From Blautia_A aquisgranensis (GTDB taxonomy: Bacteria; Bacillota; Clostridia; Lachnospirales; Lachnospiraceae), in NCBI RefSeq assembly GCF_040096615.1, contig NZ_JBBMEJ010000002.1, forward strand, positions 248,001 to 312,000: DNA of 64,000 nucleotides, given 5' to 3'. Position numbers and translations under genes: made by a program. Shown here in pieces: positions 1 through 9,220 of this stretch (its first letter is position 1; the number at the start of each line of letters is the position of its first letter). Below the pieces are notes generated by a model. The model had not been told where the DNA came from, did not search any database, and saw only the letters and a list, made by a program, of their open reading frames with translations.

Positions 1-1221
1 CGTCTCCTTCGTGCTATCTTCGGTGAGAAGGCAAGAGAGGTACGTGATACTTCCCTTAAGGTACCGCACGGTGAATATGGTATTATCGTAGATGCCAAGG
101 TATTTACAAGAGAGAACGGCGATGAGCTGAGCCCTGGAGTAAATCAGGCAGTACGTATTTATATTGCACAGAAGAGAAAGATCTCCGTTGGTGATAAGAT
201 GGCTGGTCGTCATGGTAACAAGGGTGTCGTTTCCCGTGTACTTCCTGTTGAGGATATGCCATTCCTTCCGAACGGACGTCCGCTCGATATCGTGCTGAAC
301 CCTCTGGGTGTACCTTCCCGAATGAATATCGGACAGGTCCTGGAGATCCATTTAAGTCTTGCTGCCAAAGCACTTGGCTTTAATATTGCAACACCTGTAT
401 TCGATGGCGCCAACGAGGTTGATATCCAGGATACTCTGGAGCTTGCCAACGATTACGTTAATACGGAAGACTTCGAGGAATTCCGTGAGAAATATAAAGA
501 CATTCTTGCACCGGATGTTATGCAGTACCTTGACGAGAACAAGGCTCACAGAGCACTCTGGAAGGGCGTTCCGATTTCCAGAGACGGTAAGGTAAGACTT
601 CGTGACGGACGTACAGGAGAGTACTTTGACAGTCCTGTAACAATCGGTCACATGCACTACCTGAAACTGCATCATCTGGTAGACGATAAGATCCATGCAC
701 GTTCCACAGGTCCATACTCCCTGGTAACACAGCAGCCTCTGGGTGGTAAAGCTCAGTTTGGTGGACAGCGTTTCGGAGAGATGGAGGTTTGGGCACTGGA
801 GGCATATGGTGCTTCCTACACACTGCAGGAGATCCTGACAGTGAAGTCTGATGATGTGATCGGACGTGTTAAGACCTATGAAGCAATCATCAAAGGTGAC
901 AACATTCCTGAGCCGGGTATTCCGGAGTCCTTCAAAGTACTTCTTAAAGAGCTCCAGTCTCTTGGTCTGGATGTTCGTGTGCTCAGCGAGGACGGATCAG
1001 AGGTACACATCATGGAGACTTCTGATTATGGAGATACTGATCTTCGTCACGTTATCGAGGGCGATTCCAGAGGACGCAGAGATGAGGAGTACTTTGGTAA
1101 GCACGGCTACACCAAGCAGGAGTTCAGCGGTGAAGAGCTTGTCAATGTAGAAGAAGATGAGGACATGGAAGAAGACGATGACATGATCGAATTCGAAGAG
1201 TCCTTTGATGATGAGGAATAA
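1..1221 (+). CDS. rpoB: RNA polymerase beta subunit, C-terminal part (gene starts before the window)
   Basis: The frame is open from base 1 to the TAA at 1219-1221 and gives the last 406 residues of the beta subunit. Visible landmarks are the GDKMAGRHGNKG segment of the catalytic region, the KAQFGGQRFGEMEVWALEAY segment near the C-terminus, and a Lachnospiraceae-style acidic tail rich in Glu and Asp. The beta subunit forms the active-centre cleft of RNA polymerase together with beta prime. rpoC starts 17 nt after the stop, the usual rpoBC operon order. The true start is outside the window, so an internal ATG at 199 should not be taken as the start. Confidence 0.98.
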   Translation, partial: RLLRAIFGEKAREVRDTSLKVPHGEYGIIVDAKVFTRENGDELSPGVNQAVRIYIAQKRKISVGDKMAGRHGNKGVVSRVLPVEDMPFLPNGRPLDIVLNPLGVPSRMNIGQVLEIHLSLAAKALGFNIATPVFDGANEVDIQDTLELANDYVNTEDFEEFREKYKDILAPDVMQYLDENKAHRALWKGVPISRDGKVRLRDGRTGEYFDSPVTIGHMHYLKLHHLVDDKIHARSTGPYSLVTQQPLGGKAQFGGQRFGEMEVWALEAYGASYTLQEILTVKSDDVIGRVKTYEAIIKGDNIPEPGIPESFKVLLKELQSLGLDVRVLSEDGSEVHIMETSDYGDTDLRHVIEGDSRGRRDEEYFGKHGYTKQEFSGEELVNVEEDEDMEEDDDMIEFEESFDDEE

Positions 1222-1238
1222 GAAAGGGGAAAGAATAC

Positions 1239-4200
1239 ATGGCAGAAACAACGAACGCCAATGAAACATATCAGCCAATGACTTTCGATGCCATCAAGAT
1301 CGGACTGGCGTCCCCTGAGAAGATCAGAGAGTGGTCACACGGTGAGGTTTTAAAACCTGAAACAATCAACTACAGAACCTTGAAGCCTGAGAAGGACGGT
1401 CTTTTCTGCGAAAGAATTTTCGGACCGAGCAAGGACTGGGAGTGCCACTGTGGAAAGTACAAAAAAATTCGCTATAAAGGCGTTGTCTGCGACAGATGTG
1501 GTGTTGAAGTAACCAAATCTGCCGTTCGTAGAGAGCGTATGGGACACATCGAGCTTGCAGCTCCTGTATCTCATATCTGGTACTTCAAAGGAATTCCGTC
1601 CCGTATGGGTCTGATCCTTGACATTTCTCCGAGAACACTGGAGAAAGTGCTTTACTTTGCCAACTATATCGTTCTGGATCCTGCTGATTCAGGCCTTATG
1701 TACAAACAGGTACTCACCGAGCGTGAGTACCAGGAAGCACGTGAGTCCTATGGCGAAGGCTTCCGTGTAGGTATGGGTGCCGAGTCCATCATGGAGCTCC
1801 TCAAAGCTATCGATCTTGAGAAAGATTCCGCAGAGCTGAAGGCAGAGCTTGTTGATGCAACAGGACAGAAACGTGCAAGAATCATCAAACGTCTTGAGGT
1901 TGTGGAATCCTTCCGTGAGTCCGGCAACCGTCCTGAGTGGATGATCATGACCGTTATTCCGGTTATCCCGCCAGATCTTCGTCCTATGGTACAGCTGGAC
2001 GGAGGACGTTTTGCAACATCTGACCTGAATGATCTTTACAGAAGAATCATCAACAGAAATAACCGTCTGAAAAGACTTCTGGAGCTTGGCGCTCCGGATA
2101 TCATCGTCCGCAACGAGAAGCGTATGCTGCAGGAGGCTGTAGATGCCCTGATCGATAACGGACGCCGTGGACGTCCTGTAACAGGACCTGGAAACAGAGC
2201 CCTGAAATCTCTTTCCGATATGCTGAAAGGTAAATCCGGACGTTTCCGTCAGAACCTTCTCGGTAAACGAGTTGACTATTCCGGACGTTCTGTAATCGTC
2301 GTAGGACCGGAGCTGAAAATCTATCAGTGTGGTCTTCCGAAGGAGATGGCGATCGAGCTGTTCAAACCTTTCGTTATGAAAGAGCTTGTTGCCAACGGAA
2401 CTTCCCACAACATCAAGAATGCCAAGAAAATGGTAGAGAAACTTGAGCCTGCAGTATGGGATGTCCTTGAGGATGTCATTAAAGAGCATCCGGTTATGCT
2501 TAACCGTGCACCTACACTGCATCGTCTGGGTATCCAGGCGTTCGAGCCGATCCTTGTAGAAGGTAAGGCGATCAAACTTCATCCGCTTGTTTGTACAGCG
2601 TTCAACGCTGACTTCGATGGTGACCAGATGGCCGTACATCTTCCGCTTTCCCAGGAAGCACAGGCAGAGTGCCGTTTCCTTCTGTTATCACCGAACAACC
2701 TTCTGAAGCCGTCAGATGGTGGTCCTGTAGCCGTTCCTTCACAGGATATGGTTCTTGGTATCTACTACCTGACTCAGGAGAGACCTGGAAACAAGGGTGA
2801 GGGCAAGTTCTTCAAGAGTATCAACGAGGCGATCCTCGCATACGAGAACAAGGTCATCACACTCCAGACCAAGATTATTGTACGCTGCCATAAGACAATG
2901 CCGGACGGAACTGTTTTAAGCGGCAATGTTCATTCCACACTTGGACGTTTCCTGTTCAACGAGATCCTTCCGCAGGATCTTGGATTCGTAGATAGAAGCG
3001 TACCTGGAAACGAACTGCTTCTTGAGGTTGACTTCCTTGTAGGTAAGAAACAGCTGAAGCAGATCCTTGAAAAAGTTATCAATACACACGGAGCAACAAA
3101 GACAGCCGAGGTACTTGACTCTGTTAAGGCTATGGGTTACAAATACTCCACACGTGCAGCCATGACCGTATCCATTTCCGATATGACCGTGCCACCGCAG
3201 AAGCCGGAGATGATCAAGCAGGCTCAGGATACTGTTGACCGTATTACAAAGAACTACAAACGTGGTCTTATCACTGAGGAAGAGCGTTACAAAGAGGTTG
3301 TTGATACCTGGAAGAAGACCGATGATGAGCTTACAAAAGCCCTTCTGACAGGTCTTGATAAGTACAACAACATCTTCATGATGGCTGACTCCGGAGCCCG
3401 TGGTTCCGATAAGCAGATCAAACAGCTTGCCGGAATGCGAGGACTTATGGCTGATACAACCGGTCATACAATCGAGCTCCCGATCAAGTCTAACTTCCGT
3501 GAAGGTCTTGACGTACTGGAGTACTTCATGTCAGCACATGGTGCTCGTAAGGGACTTTCCGATACAGCTCTTCGTACAGCCGATTCAGGATACCTGACAA
3601 GACGACTTGTTGATGTATCCCAGGATCTTATCGTTCGTGAGGCTGACTGCTGCGAGAACAGAGCAGAGATCTCAGGTATGGAAGTTCGTGGATTCATGGA
3701 CGGAAAAGAAGAGATCGAGAGTCTTCAGGAGCGTATCACAGGAAGATTCTCCTGTGAGACAGTTAAGAATAAAGACGGAGAAATCCTTGTTAAAGCTAAC
3801 CACATGATCACACCGAAGCGTGCTGCCCGTATCATGAAAGAGGGCGTAAGCAATACAACAGGCGGACCGATCGACAAACTGAAGATCCGTACCATCCTTT
3901 CCTGTAAGTGCAAGGTTGGTGTCTGCGCGAAATGTTATGGTGCGAACATGGCTACAGGTGAGCCGGTACAGGTTGGTGAGTCTGTTGGTATCATCGCAGC
4001 ACAGTCTATCGGTGAGCCAGGTACACAGCTGACCATGCGTACTTTCCATACCGGTGGTGTTGCCGGTGGAGATATCACACAGGGTCTTCCTCGTGTCGAG
4101 GAGCTTTTTGAGGCAAGAAAGCCGAAGGGTCTTGCGATCATCACTGAGATCCCAGGTGTTGCCACGATCAACGACACTAAGAAGAAACGTGAGATCATTG

Positions 4201-4937
4201 TAAATGATCCGGAGACAGGTGATTCCAAGACTTACCTGATTCCTTACGGTTCCCGTATCAAAGTTATGGACGGACAGGTTCTTGAGGCCGGTGACGAGCT
4301 GACAGAAGGTAGTGTAAATCCGCATGACATCCTGAGAATCAAGGGTGTACGTGCTGTTCAGGATTACATGATCCGCGAGGTTCAGCGTGTTTATCGTCTG
4401 CAGGGTGTTGAGATCAACGATAAGCATATCGAGGTTATCGTTCATCAGATGCTGAAGAAGATCCGTATCGAAGATAACGGAGATACAGAGTTCCTGCCGG
4501 GAACACTTGTTGATGTCCTTGATTTCGAGGAAGTTAACGAGCAGCTTGAGGCAGAGGGCAAAGCACCGGCAGAAGGCAAACAGGTTATGCTTGGTATTAC
4601 CAAGGCATCTCTTGCTACAAACTCCTTCCTGTCAGCAGCATCCTTCCAGGAGACAACAAAAGTCCTGACAGAAGCTGCTATCAAGGGTAAGGTCGATCCG
4701 CTGATCGGTCTGAAAGAGAACGTAATCATCGGTAAGCTGATTCCTGCAGGTACAGGTATGAAGCGTTACAGTGAGATTACTCTCGATACAGGAATGCCGG
4801 AAGTAAAAACTGCTTCTGAGGAGCCTGAGGACGCTGAGGAAATTTCCGTAGAGGAAGATAAGACTGAAACTGCTCCGGAAGAAGAGACCGCTGCTGTTGA
4901 AGAGACAACAGAGGAAACTGCACCGGTAGAAGAATAA
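1239..4937 (+). CDS. rpoC: RNA polymerase beta prime subunit
   Basis: Encodes 1232 residues, normal for a Firmicute RpoC. The N-terminal zinc finger is seen as CHCGKY followed by CDRCGVEV. The catalytic Mg-binding loop is NADFDGDQM, and the second zinc site is CKCKVGVCAKCYG. The bridge/trigger region with QSIGEPGTQLTMRTFH is intact. The start ATG follows an AGAAAGGGG ribosome site. It ends with a low-complexity tail of about 45 Glu/Thr/Pro residues, which is variable in the family. It is cotranscribed with rpoB and followed by an intrinsic terminator. Confidence 0.98.
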   Translation: MAETTNANETYQPMTFDAIKIGLASPEKIREWSHGEVLKPETINYRTLKPEKDGLFCERIFGPSKDWECHCGKYKKIRYKGVVCDRCGVEVTKSAVRRERMGHIELAAPVSHIWYFKGIPSRMGLILDISPRTLEKVLYFANYIVLDPADSGLMYKQVLTEREYQEARESYGEGFRVGMGAESIMELLKAIDLEKDSAELKAELVDATGQKRARIIKRLEVVESFRESGNRPEWMIMTVIPVIPPDLRPMVQLDGGRFATSDLNDLYRRIINRNNRLKRLLELGAPDIIVRNEKRMLQEAVDALIDNGRRGRPVTGPGNRALKSLSDMLKGKSGRFRQNLLGKRVDYSGRSVIVVGPELKIYQCGLPKEMAIELFKPFVMKELVANGTSHNIKNAKKMVEKLEPAVWDVLEDVIKEHPVMLNRAPTLHRLGIQAFEPILVEGKAIKLHPLVCTAFNADFDGDQMAVHLPLSQEAQAECRFLLLSPNNLLKPSDGGPVAVPSQDMVLGIYYLTQERPGNKGEGKFFKSINEAILAYENKVITLQTKIIVRCHKTMPDGTVLSGNVHSTLGRFLFNEILPQDLGFVDRSVPGNELLLEVDFLVGKKQLKQILEKVINTHGATKTAEVLDSVKAMGYKYSTRAAMTVSISDMTVPPQKPEMIKQAQDTVDRITKNYKRGLITEEERYKEVVDTWKKTDDELTKALLTGLDKYNNIFMMADSGARGSDKQIKQLAGMRGLMADTTGHTIELPIKSNFREGLDVLEYFMSAHGARKGLSDTALRTADSGYLTRRLVDVSQDLIVREADCCENRAEISGMEVRGFMDGKEEIESLQERITGRFSCETVKNKDGEILVKANHMITPKRAARIMKEGVSNTTGGPIDKLKIRTILSCKCKVGVCAKCYGANMATGEPVQVGESVGIIAAQSIGEPGTQLTMRTFHTGGVAGGDITQGLPRVEELFEARKPKGLAIITEIPGVATINDTKKKREIIVNDPETGDSKTYLIPYGSRIKVMDGQVLEAGDELTEGSVNPHDILRIKGVRAVQDYMIREVQRVYRLQGVEINDKHIEVIVHQMLKKIRIEDNGDTEFLPGTLVDVLDFEEVNEQLEAEGKAPAEGKQVMLGITKASLATNSFLSAASFQETTKVLTEAAIKGKVDPLIGLKENVIIGKLIPAGTGMKRYSEITLDTGMPEVKTASEEPEDAEEISVEEDKTETAPEEETAAVEETTEETAPVEE

Positions 4938-4961
4938 GTCAATACCTTGCTAATATAAAAA

Positions 4962-4995
4962 TAATCTCCCCCCGGAAATCCGGAGGGAGATTTCT
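4962..4995 (+). terminator. Intrinsic terminator after rpoBC
   Basis: An inverted repeat (left arm AATCTCCC...CCGG, right arm CCGGAGGGAGATTT) follows the rpoC stop by about 25 nt. The right arm ends in TTT rather than a long T run. It separates rpoBC from the kinase gene. Confidence 0.75.
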
Positions 4996-5042
4996 GCATA
5001 TAAACGGAATAATGAACGATTTCTGAGAAAGGAGGGATTGCG

Positions 5043-6968
5043 ATGGACAAGGAACTGCCGATTTCCCCATGGCCGGAATGGAAGATCATAAGCAAGATCG
5101 GGGAAGGCTCTTTTGGAAGAGTATACAAAGCTCAGAGAACAGAGAAGGGACGTTCTTTTTACTCTGCAATTAAAATAATCACAATCCCCGCCAGTAAAGG
5201 GGAACTGGACAGTGTGCGCTCAGAATCCGGTGATGAGAAATCTGTCAGGGATTATTTCGAAAATCTGGTGGAGGAGTGCATTCAGGAAGTAAGCACCATG
5301 GAGTATTTCAGGGGAAATTCCCACATTGTATCCGTTGAAGATTACAAGGTGATGGAATATCTTGATGAGATTGGCTGGGATATTTTTATCCGCATGGAAT
5401 ATCTCACAAGCTTCATGGAATATTATGTGGGAAAAAATCTCACAGAAAAAGAAGTGATGAAGCTGGGCATAGACCTATGCAAGGCACTGGAATACTGCGG
5501 ACAGCTTCACATCATTCACAGAGATATCAAGCCTGAGAATATTTTTGTATCCAGGTTTGGCGATTTCAAGCTGGGAGACTTCGGAATCGCCCGGGAACTT
5601 GAAAAAACCGTGAGTACCCTTTCCAAAAAAGGTACTTATTCTTATATGGCACCGGAGATGTACAGGGGAGAAAAGTACGATAACAGAGTGGACATCTATG
5701 CACTTGGCCTGGTGCTCTATAAGCTGATGAATCACAACCGGTTGCCATTTCTGAATCTGGAAAAGCAGCTGATCACATACCGGGACAAAGAGAATGCTCT
5801 TACCAGAAGAATGTCCGGGGAAAAACTTCCGTATCCGACAGATGTGGGAGAGGCTTTTGGCAAGGTCATTCTGAAGGCCTGTGCCTATGATGCGAAAGAG
5901 CGTTATCAGACACCGCATGAACTGAGGGAAGCGCTGGAAGATATCCGTTATGCTAAGGAAAATGTAGCATCTCCGAGGGCAAAACAGACAGAAGGCTCTG
6001 ATTCTGTAACAATAAAAGAACGCCCTGTACCGGAATCAATGCCGAAATTTCTTCAGGAGGGTGCTACGAAGCAGCTTGCACGTACAAGTCAGCTGGATAT
6101 AGAAGCTATCAGGGAAGCAAGACGAAATTATGACAGCTCTTCACGGAAAATAATACGTGGCGTTGCAGAATCTGGCAGTAAAGTGGCAGGACAGAACCGG
6201 CAGGGAACGCCGAACCTGTATCGTGACCAGGATACATCATCTCAGTCTTCGCAACAGACAGAAGCTGCATCTCAAGGTTCCGGATCTCCGCGGCAGAAAG
6301 TACAGCCCAAGGTCAGAACCATATCTGAGCTGGAGAATCTATCTGACGAACAGAATCTTCGGGAATGGAGCGATCCGCCGTCTGCTGAAGCAAAAAACAG
6401 CTCGACCGGACGGAAACGGATCGGAATTTCCTGGAAAATAAAAGCGGCTGCTATAGTAGCTGTCCTGATTTGTGGACTTCTGGTGGTGCGGATGATCCTG
6501 CGGCCGACCGATGGTTCAGGCTATTATGTAGATAATGATGCAGACGTTCTGGACAAAGGAAATTTCGGAACCACAGATGATTCAGATAAGAGTTTTGCAG
6601 AGGCACTGAGTACGATCCGTGAACATGCGACAACCATAGCGAATGCTCTGGATACATATAAACGTGAAGGCTCGGAGGGGGAACGCCTTCGCTACTATAA
6701 TTCGTCAGGACAGGTTGCCAAGGTACTGGTGTATCCGGATTTTTCCGCAGATAGTGTTTATGAAGAATATTATTACTGGGATGAGCAGATGTTTTTCACA
6801 TATGTCTGGAGCGGAGACGAGAAGCAATATTTTTATTATCAGGATGGACTTCTGATCCGCTGGATCGATAAGGACGGAAAGGTTCACGATCAGGAGAGCG
6901 ACAATGACGAATATGTAGAACTGGGAGATAAGTACTGGAGCAATTCTGTAGTAGAACTTCAGCAGTAA
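5043..6968 (+). CDS. Membrane Ser/Thr protein kinase without PASTA repeats
   Basis: A 641-residue Hanks-type kinase. The kinase domain covers about residues 14-305, with glycine loop IGEGSFGRVYK, a lysine at 44 in AIKII, HRDIKPEN at 159-166, DFG at 179-181 and an APE-type MAPEM motif. A charged, Ser/Gln-rich linker runs to about 460, followed by one membrane segment at about 465-487 (start of the KAAAIVAVLICGLL stretch). The outer part of about 150 residues is rich in Tyr and Trp and has no PASTA repeats, unlike PrkC/Stk1. The start follows AGAAAGGAGGG. The PP2C gene 30 nt downstream is the expected opposing phosphatase. The signal sensed by the outer domain is unknown. Confidence 0.93.
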   Translation: MDKELPISPWPEWKIISKIGEGSFGRVYKAQRTEKGRSFYSAIKIITIPASKGELDSVRSESGDEKSVRDYFENLVEECIQEVSTMEYFRGNSHIVSVEDYKVMEYLDEIGWDIFIRMEYLTSFMEYYVGKNLTEKEVMKLGIDLCKALEYCGQLHIIHRDIKPENIFVSRFGDFKLGDFGIARELEKTVSTLSKKGTYSYMAPEMYRGEKYDNRVDIYALGLVLYKLMNHNRLPFLNLEKQLITYRDKENALTRRMSGEKLPYPTDVGEAFGKVILKACAYDAKERYQTPHELREALEDIRYAKENVASPRAKQTEGSDSVTIKERPVPESMPKFLQEGATKQLARTSQLDIEAIREARRNYDSSSRKIIRGVAESGSKVAGQNRQGTPNLYRDQDTSSQSSQQTEAASQGSGSPRQKVQPKVRTISELENLSDEQNLREWSDPPSAEAKNSSTGRKRIGISWKIKAAAIVAVLICGLLVVRMILRPTDGSGYYVDNDADVLDKGNFGTTDDSDKSFAEALSTIREHATTIANALDTYKREGSEGERLRYYNSSGQVAKVLVYPDFSADSVYEEYYYWDEQMFFTYVWSGDEKQYFYYQDGLLIRWIDKDGKVHDQESDNDEYVELGDKYWSNSVVELQQ

Positions 6969-6998
6969 TGTCGCAGGGTTTTTACGAAAGGAAAAAGA

Positions 6999-7814
6999 AT
7001 GGCCTATCAGATTGATTATGCATATACATGCCACACCGGGAAGGTGAGGGCAAATAATGAGGATAATTTCTGGTGCTGCGGTGTGCGCCTGCCGGTGCAC
7101 AACCAGGGAGTTGATGGCATCCTGGCAGGTCATACACAGCACTGGCAGCTTCCGGTACTTGCTGTTTTTGACGGCATGGGCGGAGAGAGCTGCGGCGAGA
7201 TGGCAGCTTCCGCAGCTGTGGAAGCACTGGGTGGTTTCTACGAAGAGAACCGTAAAAGTCTCAAAAAAGAGCCGGTAGATTTTCTTACAGGAGCCTGTGA
7301 AAATATGAACGATGCAGTCTGCCGTTACAGCAGAGAAAACCGCATCAACAGTATGGGGACAACCATGGCGCTTTTGTCCTTCAGCGAAAAGGCAATTTAT
7401 GCCTGCAATCTGGGAGACAGCCGTATTTACCGCCACTTTCAGGGAAAACTTCAGCAGATATCCACAGATCATGTGATTGGCGGAAAAATGCTGGGCAAGG
7501 CGCCATTGACTCAGTATCTCGGCTTTCAGGAAGAGAACATGACACTGGAGCCTTCGATCGTGGAGATCGGTTATCAGGCAGGAAGCAGTTATCTGCTCTG
7601 CTCGGACGGAGTGACAGATATGCTTTCGGATGATGAGATTCAGTCTGTCTTAAACGGGACAGGAACAGCGGAGGAAAAAGTTTCAGAGCTTCTGGAGCAG
7701 GCACTGTCAAAGGGCGGCCGTGACAATGTGACCATGGTACTTGCACAGATCAGCGGCTGTGAGGAAAAAAATCCTCTGAAACGATGGGCAGAACGGTACA
7801 GTACCGGGAGATAA
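6999..7814 (+). CDS. PP2C-family Ser/Thr protein phosphatase
   Basis: A 271-residue, complete metal-dependent phosphatase. Metal-binding and core motifs appear in the normal order: NNEDNF near the N-terminus, VFDGMGG, GTTMALL, NLGDSRIYR, LLCSDGVTDM and GGRDNVTMVL. It has no membrane segment, so it acts in the cytoplasm. It lies 30 nt after the kinase with its own AAGGAAAAAG ribosome site, and probably reverses that kinase's phosphorylation. The insertion around residues 28-46 (CRCTTREL-type region in other frames is a shadow) is a short lineage-specific loop. Confident at family level; the substrate is unknown. Confidence 0.95.
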   Translation: MAYQIDYAYTCHTGKVRANNEDNFWCCGVRLPVHNQGVDGILAGHTQHWQLPVLAVFDGMGGESCGEMAASAAVEALGGFYEENRKSLKKEPVDFLTGACENMNDAVCRYSRENRINSMGTTMALLSFSEKAIYACNLGDSRIYRHFQGKLQQISTDHVIGGKMLGKAPLTQYLGFQEENMTLEPSIVEIGYQAGSSYLLCSDGVTDMLSDDEIQSVLNGTGTAEEKVSELLEQALSKGGRDNVTMVLAQISGCEEKNPLKRWAERYSTGR

Positions 7815-7865
7815 AAAATTTCTGCCAGGGAGTATAATATAAAAGGGATAAGGAGAGAATTTACG

Positions 7866-9092
7866 ATGAGAAATCGAATGCAGGATCTTGATTTTGAACA
7901 GACAGTTGCCTTCGATTCAGTGAAGGACTTTGAGTTTACGAGAAAGGCGGCACAGAAATTCCGCCAGATCGTCAGTCTGGATTCCTTTGAGGATGAGGAT
8001 GCGGACGTTATTTTTCATTATCTTTATAAAGAAATGGAGCTTGTCTCTTTCGGTGATTATCTGAAACGATATGTCTATGAGCGTGCAGAACTTGAGGAAC
8101 CTTTTTCTCAGGTACCTCAGGAGGTTTATAAGGATATTGTGGTGGACTCCTTTAAGGAAACCTACACGCCAAAATCCATGTCACCGACTTCTGCCAAGCT
8201 GAGTTCACTGGTAAATAACTGGCTGACACAGGCTTCGGTGAAGAGAGAGACCGTTTTTCTTCTTGGCTTCGGACTCCGCATGAGCACGGAGGATGTATCA
8301 GATTTCCTGACAAGAGTTCTTCGTGAGCAGGATTTTGATTTTCACAATCCGGAGGAAGTGATCTACTGGTACTGCTATCAGAATCATCTGGGCTATTATA
8401 AGGCTGAGGAATATCGGGAAATCTATAAGAATCTTACTCCTGTGGAAAAAAAGACCGGCGAGATCGTCTACGGTACAGGGCTTTGTCTGGACAGCGAGGA
8501 AAAACTTCTGGAGTATCTGGCATATCTGAAAGGCAGATGTGATGATCCGAAATCGGAAAAAAGCCAGGCGTTCCAGGAATTTATGATTCTCCTGGAGCGG
8601 GCAAAAAAGATCATCGCAGCCATGTATCAGGAGGATGAAGAGGAAAACGGCGGCAAAAAGATCTGGAAGCCGGAGAATATCAATGCTTCGGATCTTGAGA
8701 AGGTTATCTGCAGCGGAATTCCTATTAACAAAATGGGCAACCTCAAAAAAATGTCAGCATCCATTCTGGCAAAACATTTCAGTCAGAAGCGTTTCAGCAG
8801 ACAGAGGATCAACAACATCCTGAATCACAAATTTCCGGTAGAACGTTTTGATCTGATCACACTGGAGTTTTTTGTGATCTCGCAGGAAATGGAAGACGAT
8901 GATCCGTATACAAGATACCGTCATTTTCTGGATGAGATTCAGGGAATCCTGGCACGCTGCGGAATGGGTGAGATCTACATAGTAAATCCATATGAATGTT
9001 TTATTCTTATGTGTCTTCTGACGGACTGTCCGCTGGCAGTGTTCTCTGAGATCTGGGAGAAATCCTATGAAGAAGGGGAAGAAAAGAATTAA
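7866..9092 (+). CDS. Uncharacterised 408-residue protein downstream of the kinase/phosphatase pair
   Basis: No family is recognised. The protein is soluble, acidic and mostly alpha-helical in appearance, with no signal peptide or membrane segment. It has many aromatic/acidic short stretches (YWYCYQNHLGYY near residue 174). The start ATG follows AAGGAGAGAA. It lies 51 nt after the PP2C stop on the same strand and is followed by a strong terminator. This suggests it is cotranscribed with the kinase and phosphatase and may be a substrate or partner of them, but that is inference from position only. Confidence 0.8.
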   Translation: MRNRMQDLDFEQTVAFDSVKDFEFTRKAAQKFRQIVSLDSFEDEDADVIFHYLYKEMELVSFGDYLKRYVYERAELEEPFSQVPQEVYKDIVVDSFKETYTPKSMSPTSAKLSSLVNNWLTQASVKRETVFLLGFGLRMSTEDVSDFLTRVLREQDFDFHNPEEVIYWYCYQNHLGYYKAEEYREIYKNLTPVEKKTGEIVYGTGLCLDSEEKLLEYLAYLKGRCDDPKSEKSQAFQEFMILLERAKKIIAAMYQEDEEENGGKKIWKPENINASDLEKVICSGIPINKMGNLKKMSASILAKHFSQKRFSRQRINNILNHKFPVERFDLITLEFFVISQEMEDDDPYTRYRHFLDEIQGILARCGMGEIYIVNPYECFILMCLLTDCPLAVFSEIWEKSYEEGEEKN

Positions 9093-9142
9093 AGCGAATC
9101 AGACGGATATTTGCAGTTTGGCAGGAGACTGCCTGATCAGAT

Positions 9143-9185
9143 AAAAAAAGGATGATGCATCGAAATTGATGCATCATCCTTTTTG
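9143..9185. terminator. Bidirectional terminator between convergent genes
   Basis: A near-perfect hairpin (arms AAAAAGGATGATGCATC and its complement, 6-nt loop) has A and T runs on both sides. It can stop transcription of the kinase operon on plus and may serve the convergent serine hydrolase on minus. Confidence 0.9.
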
Positions 9186-9220
9186 ACTATGAGCAGTTTT
9201 TATTTAAATTGAGAAGAGAC

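Noticed and set aside
1350..4729. Long minus-strand frames inside rpoC
   Set aside because: They are shadows of strongly biased coding sequence, with no starts or homologues.
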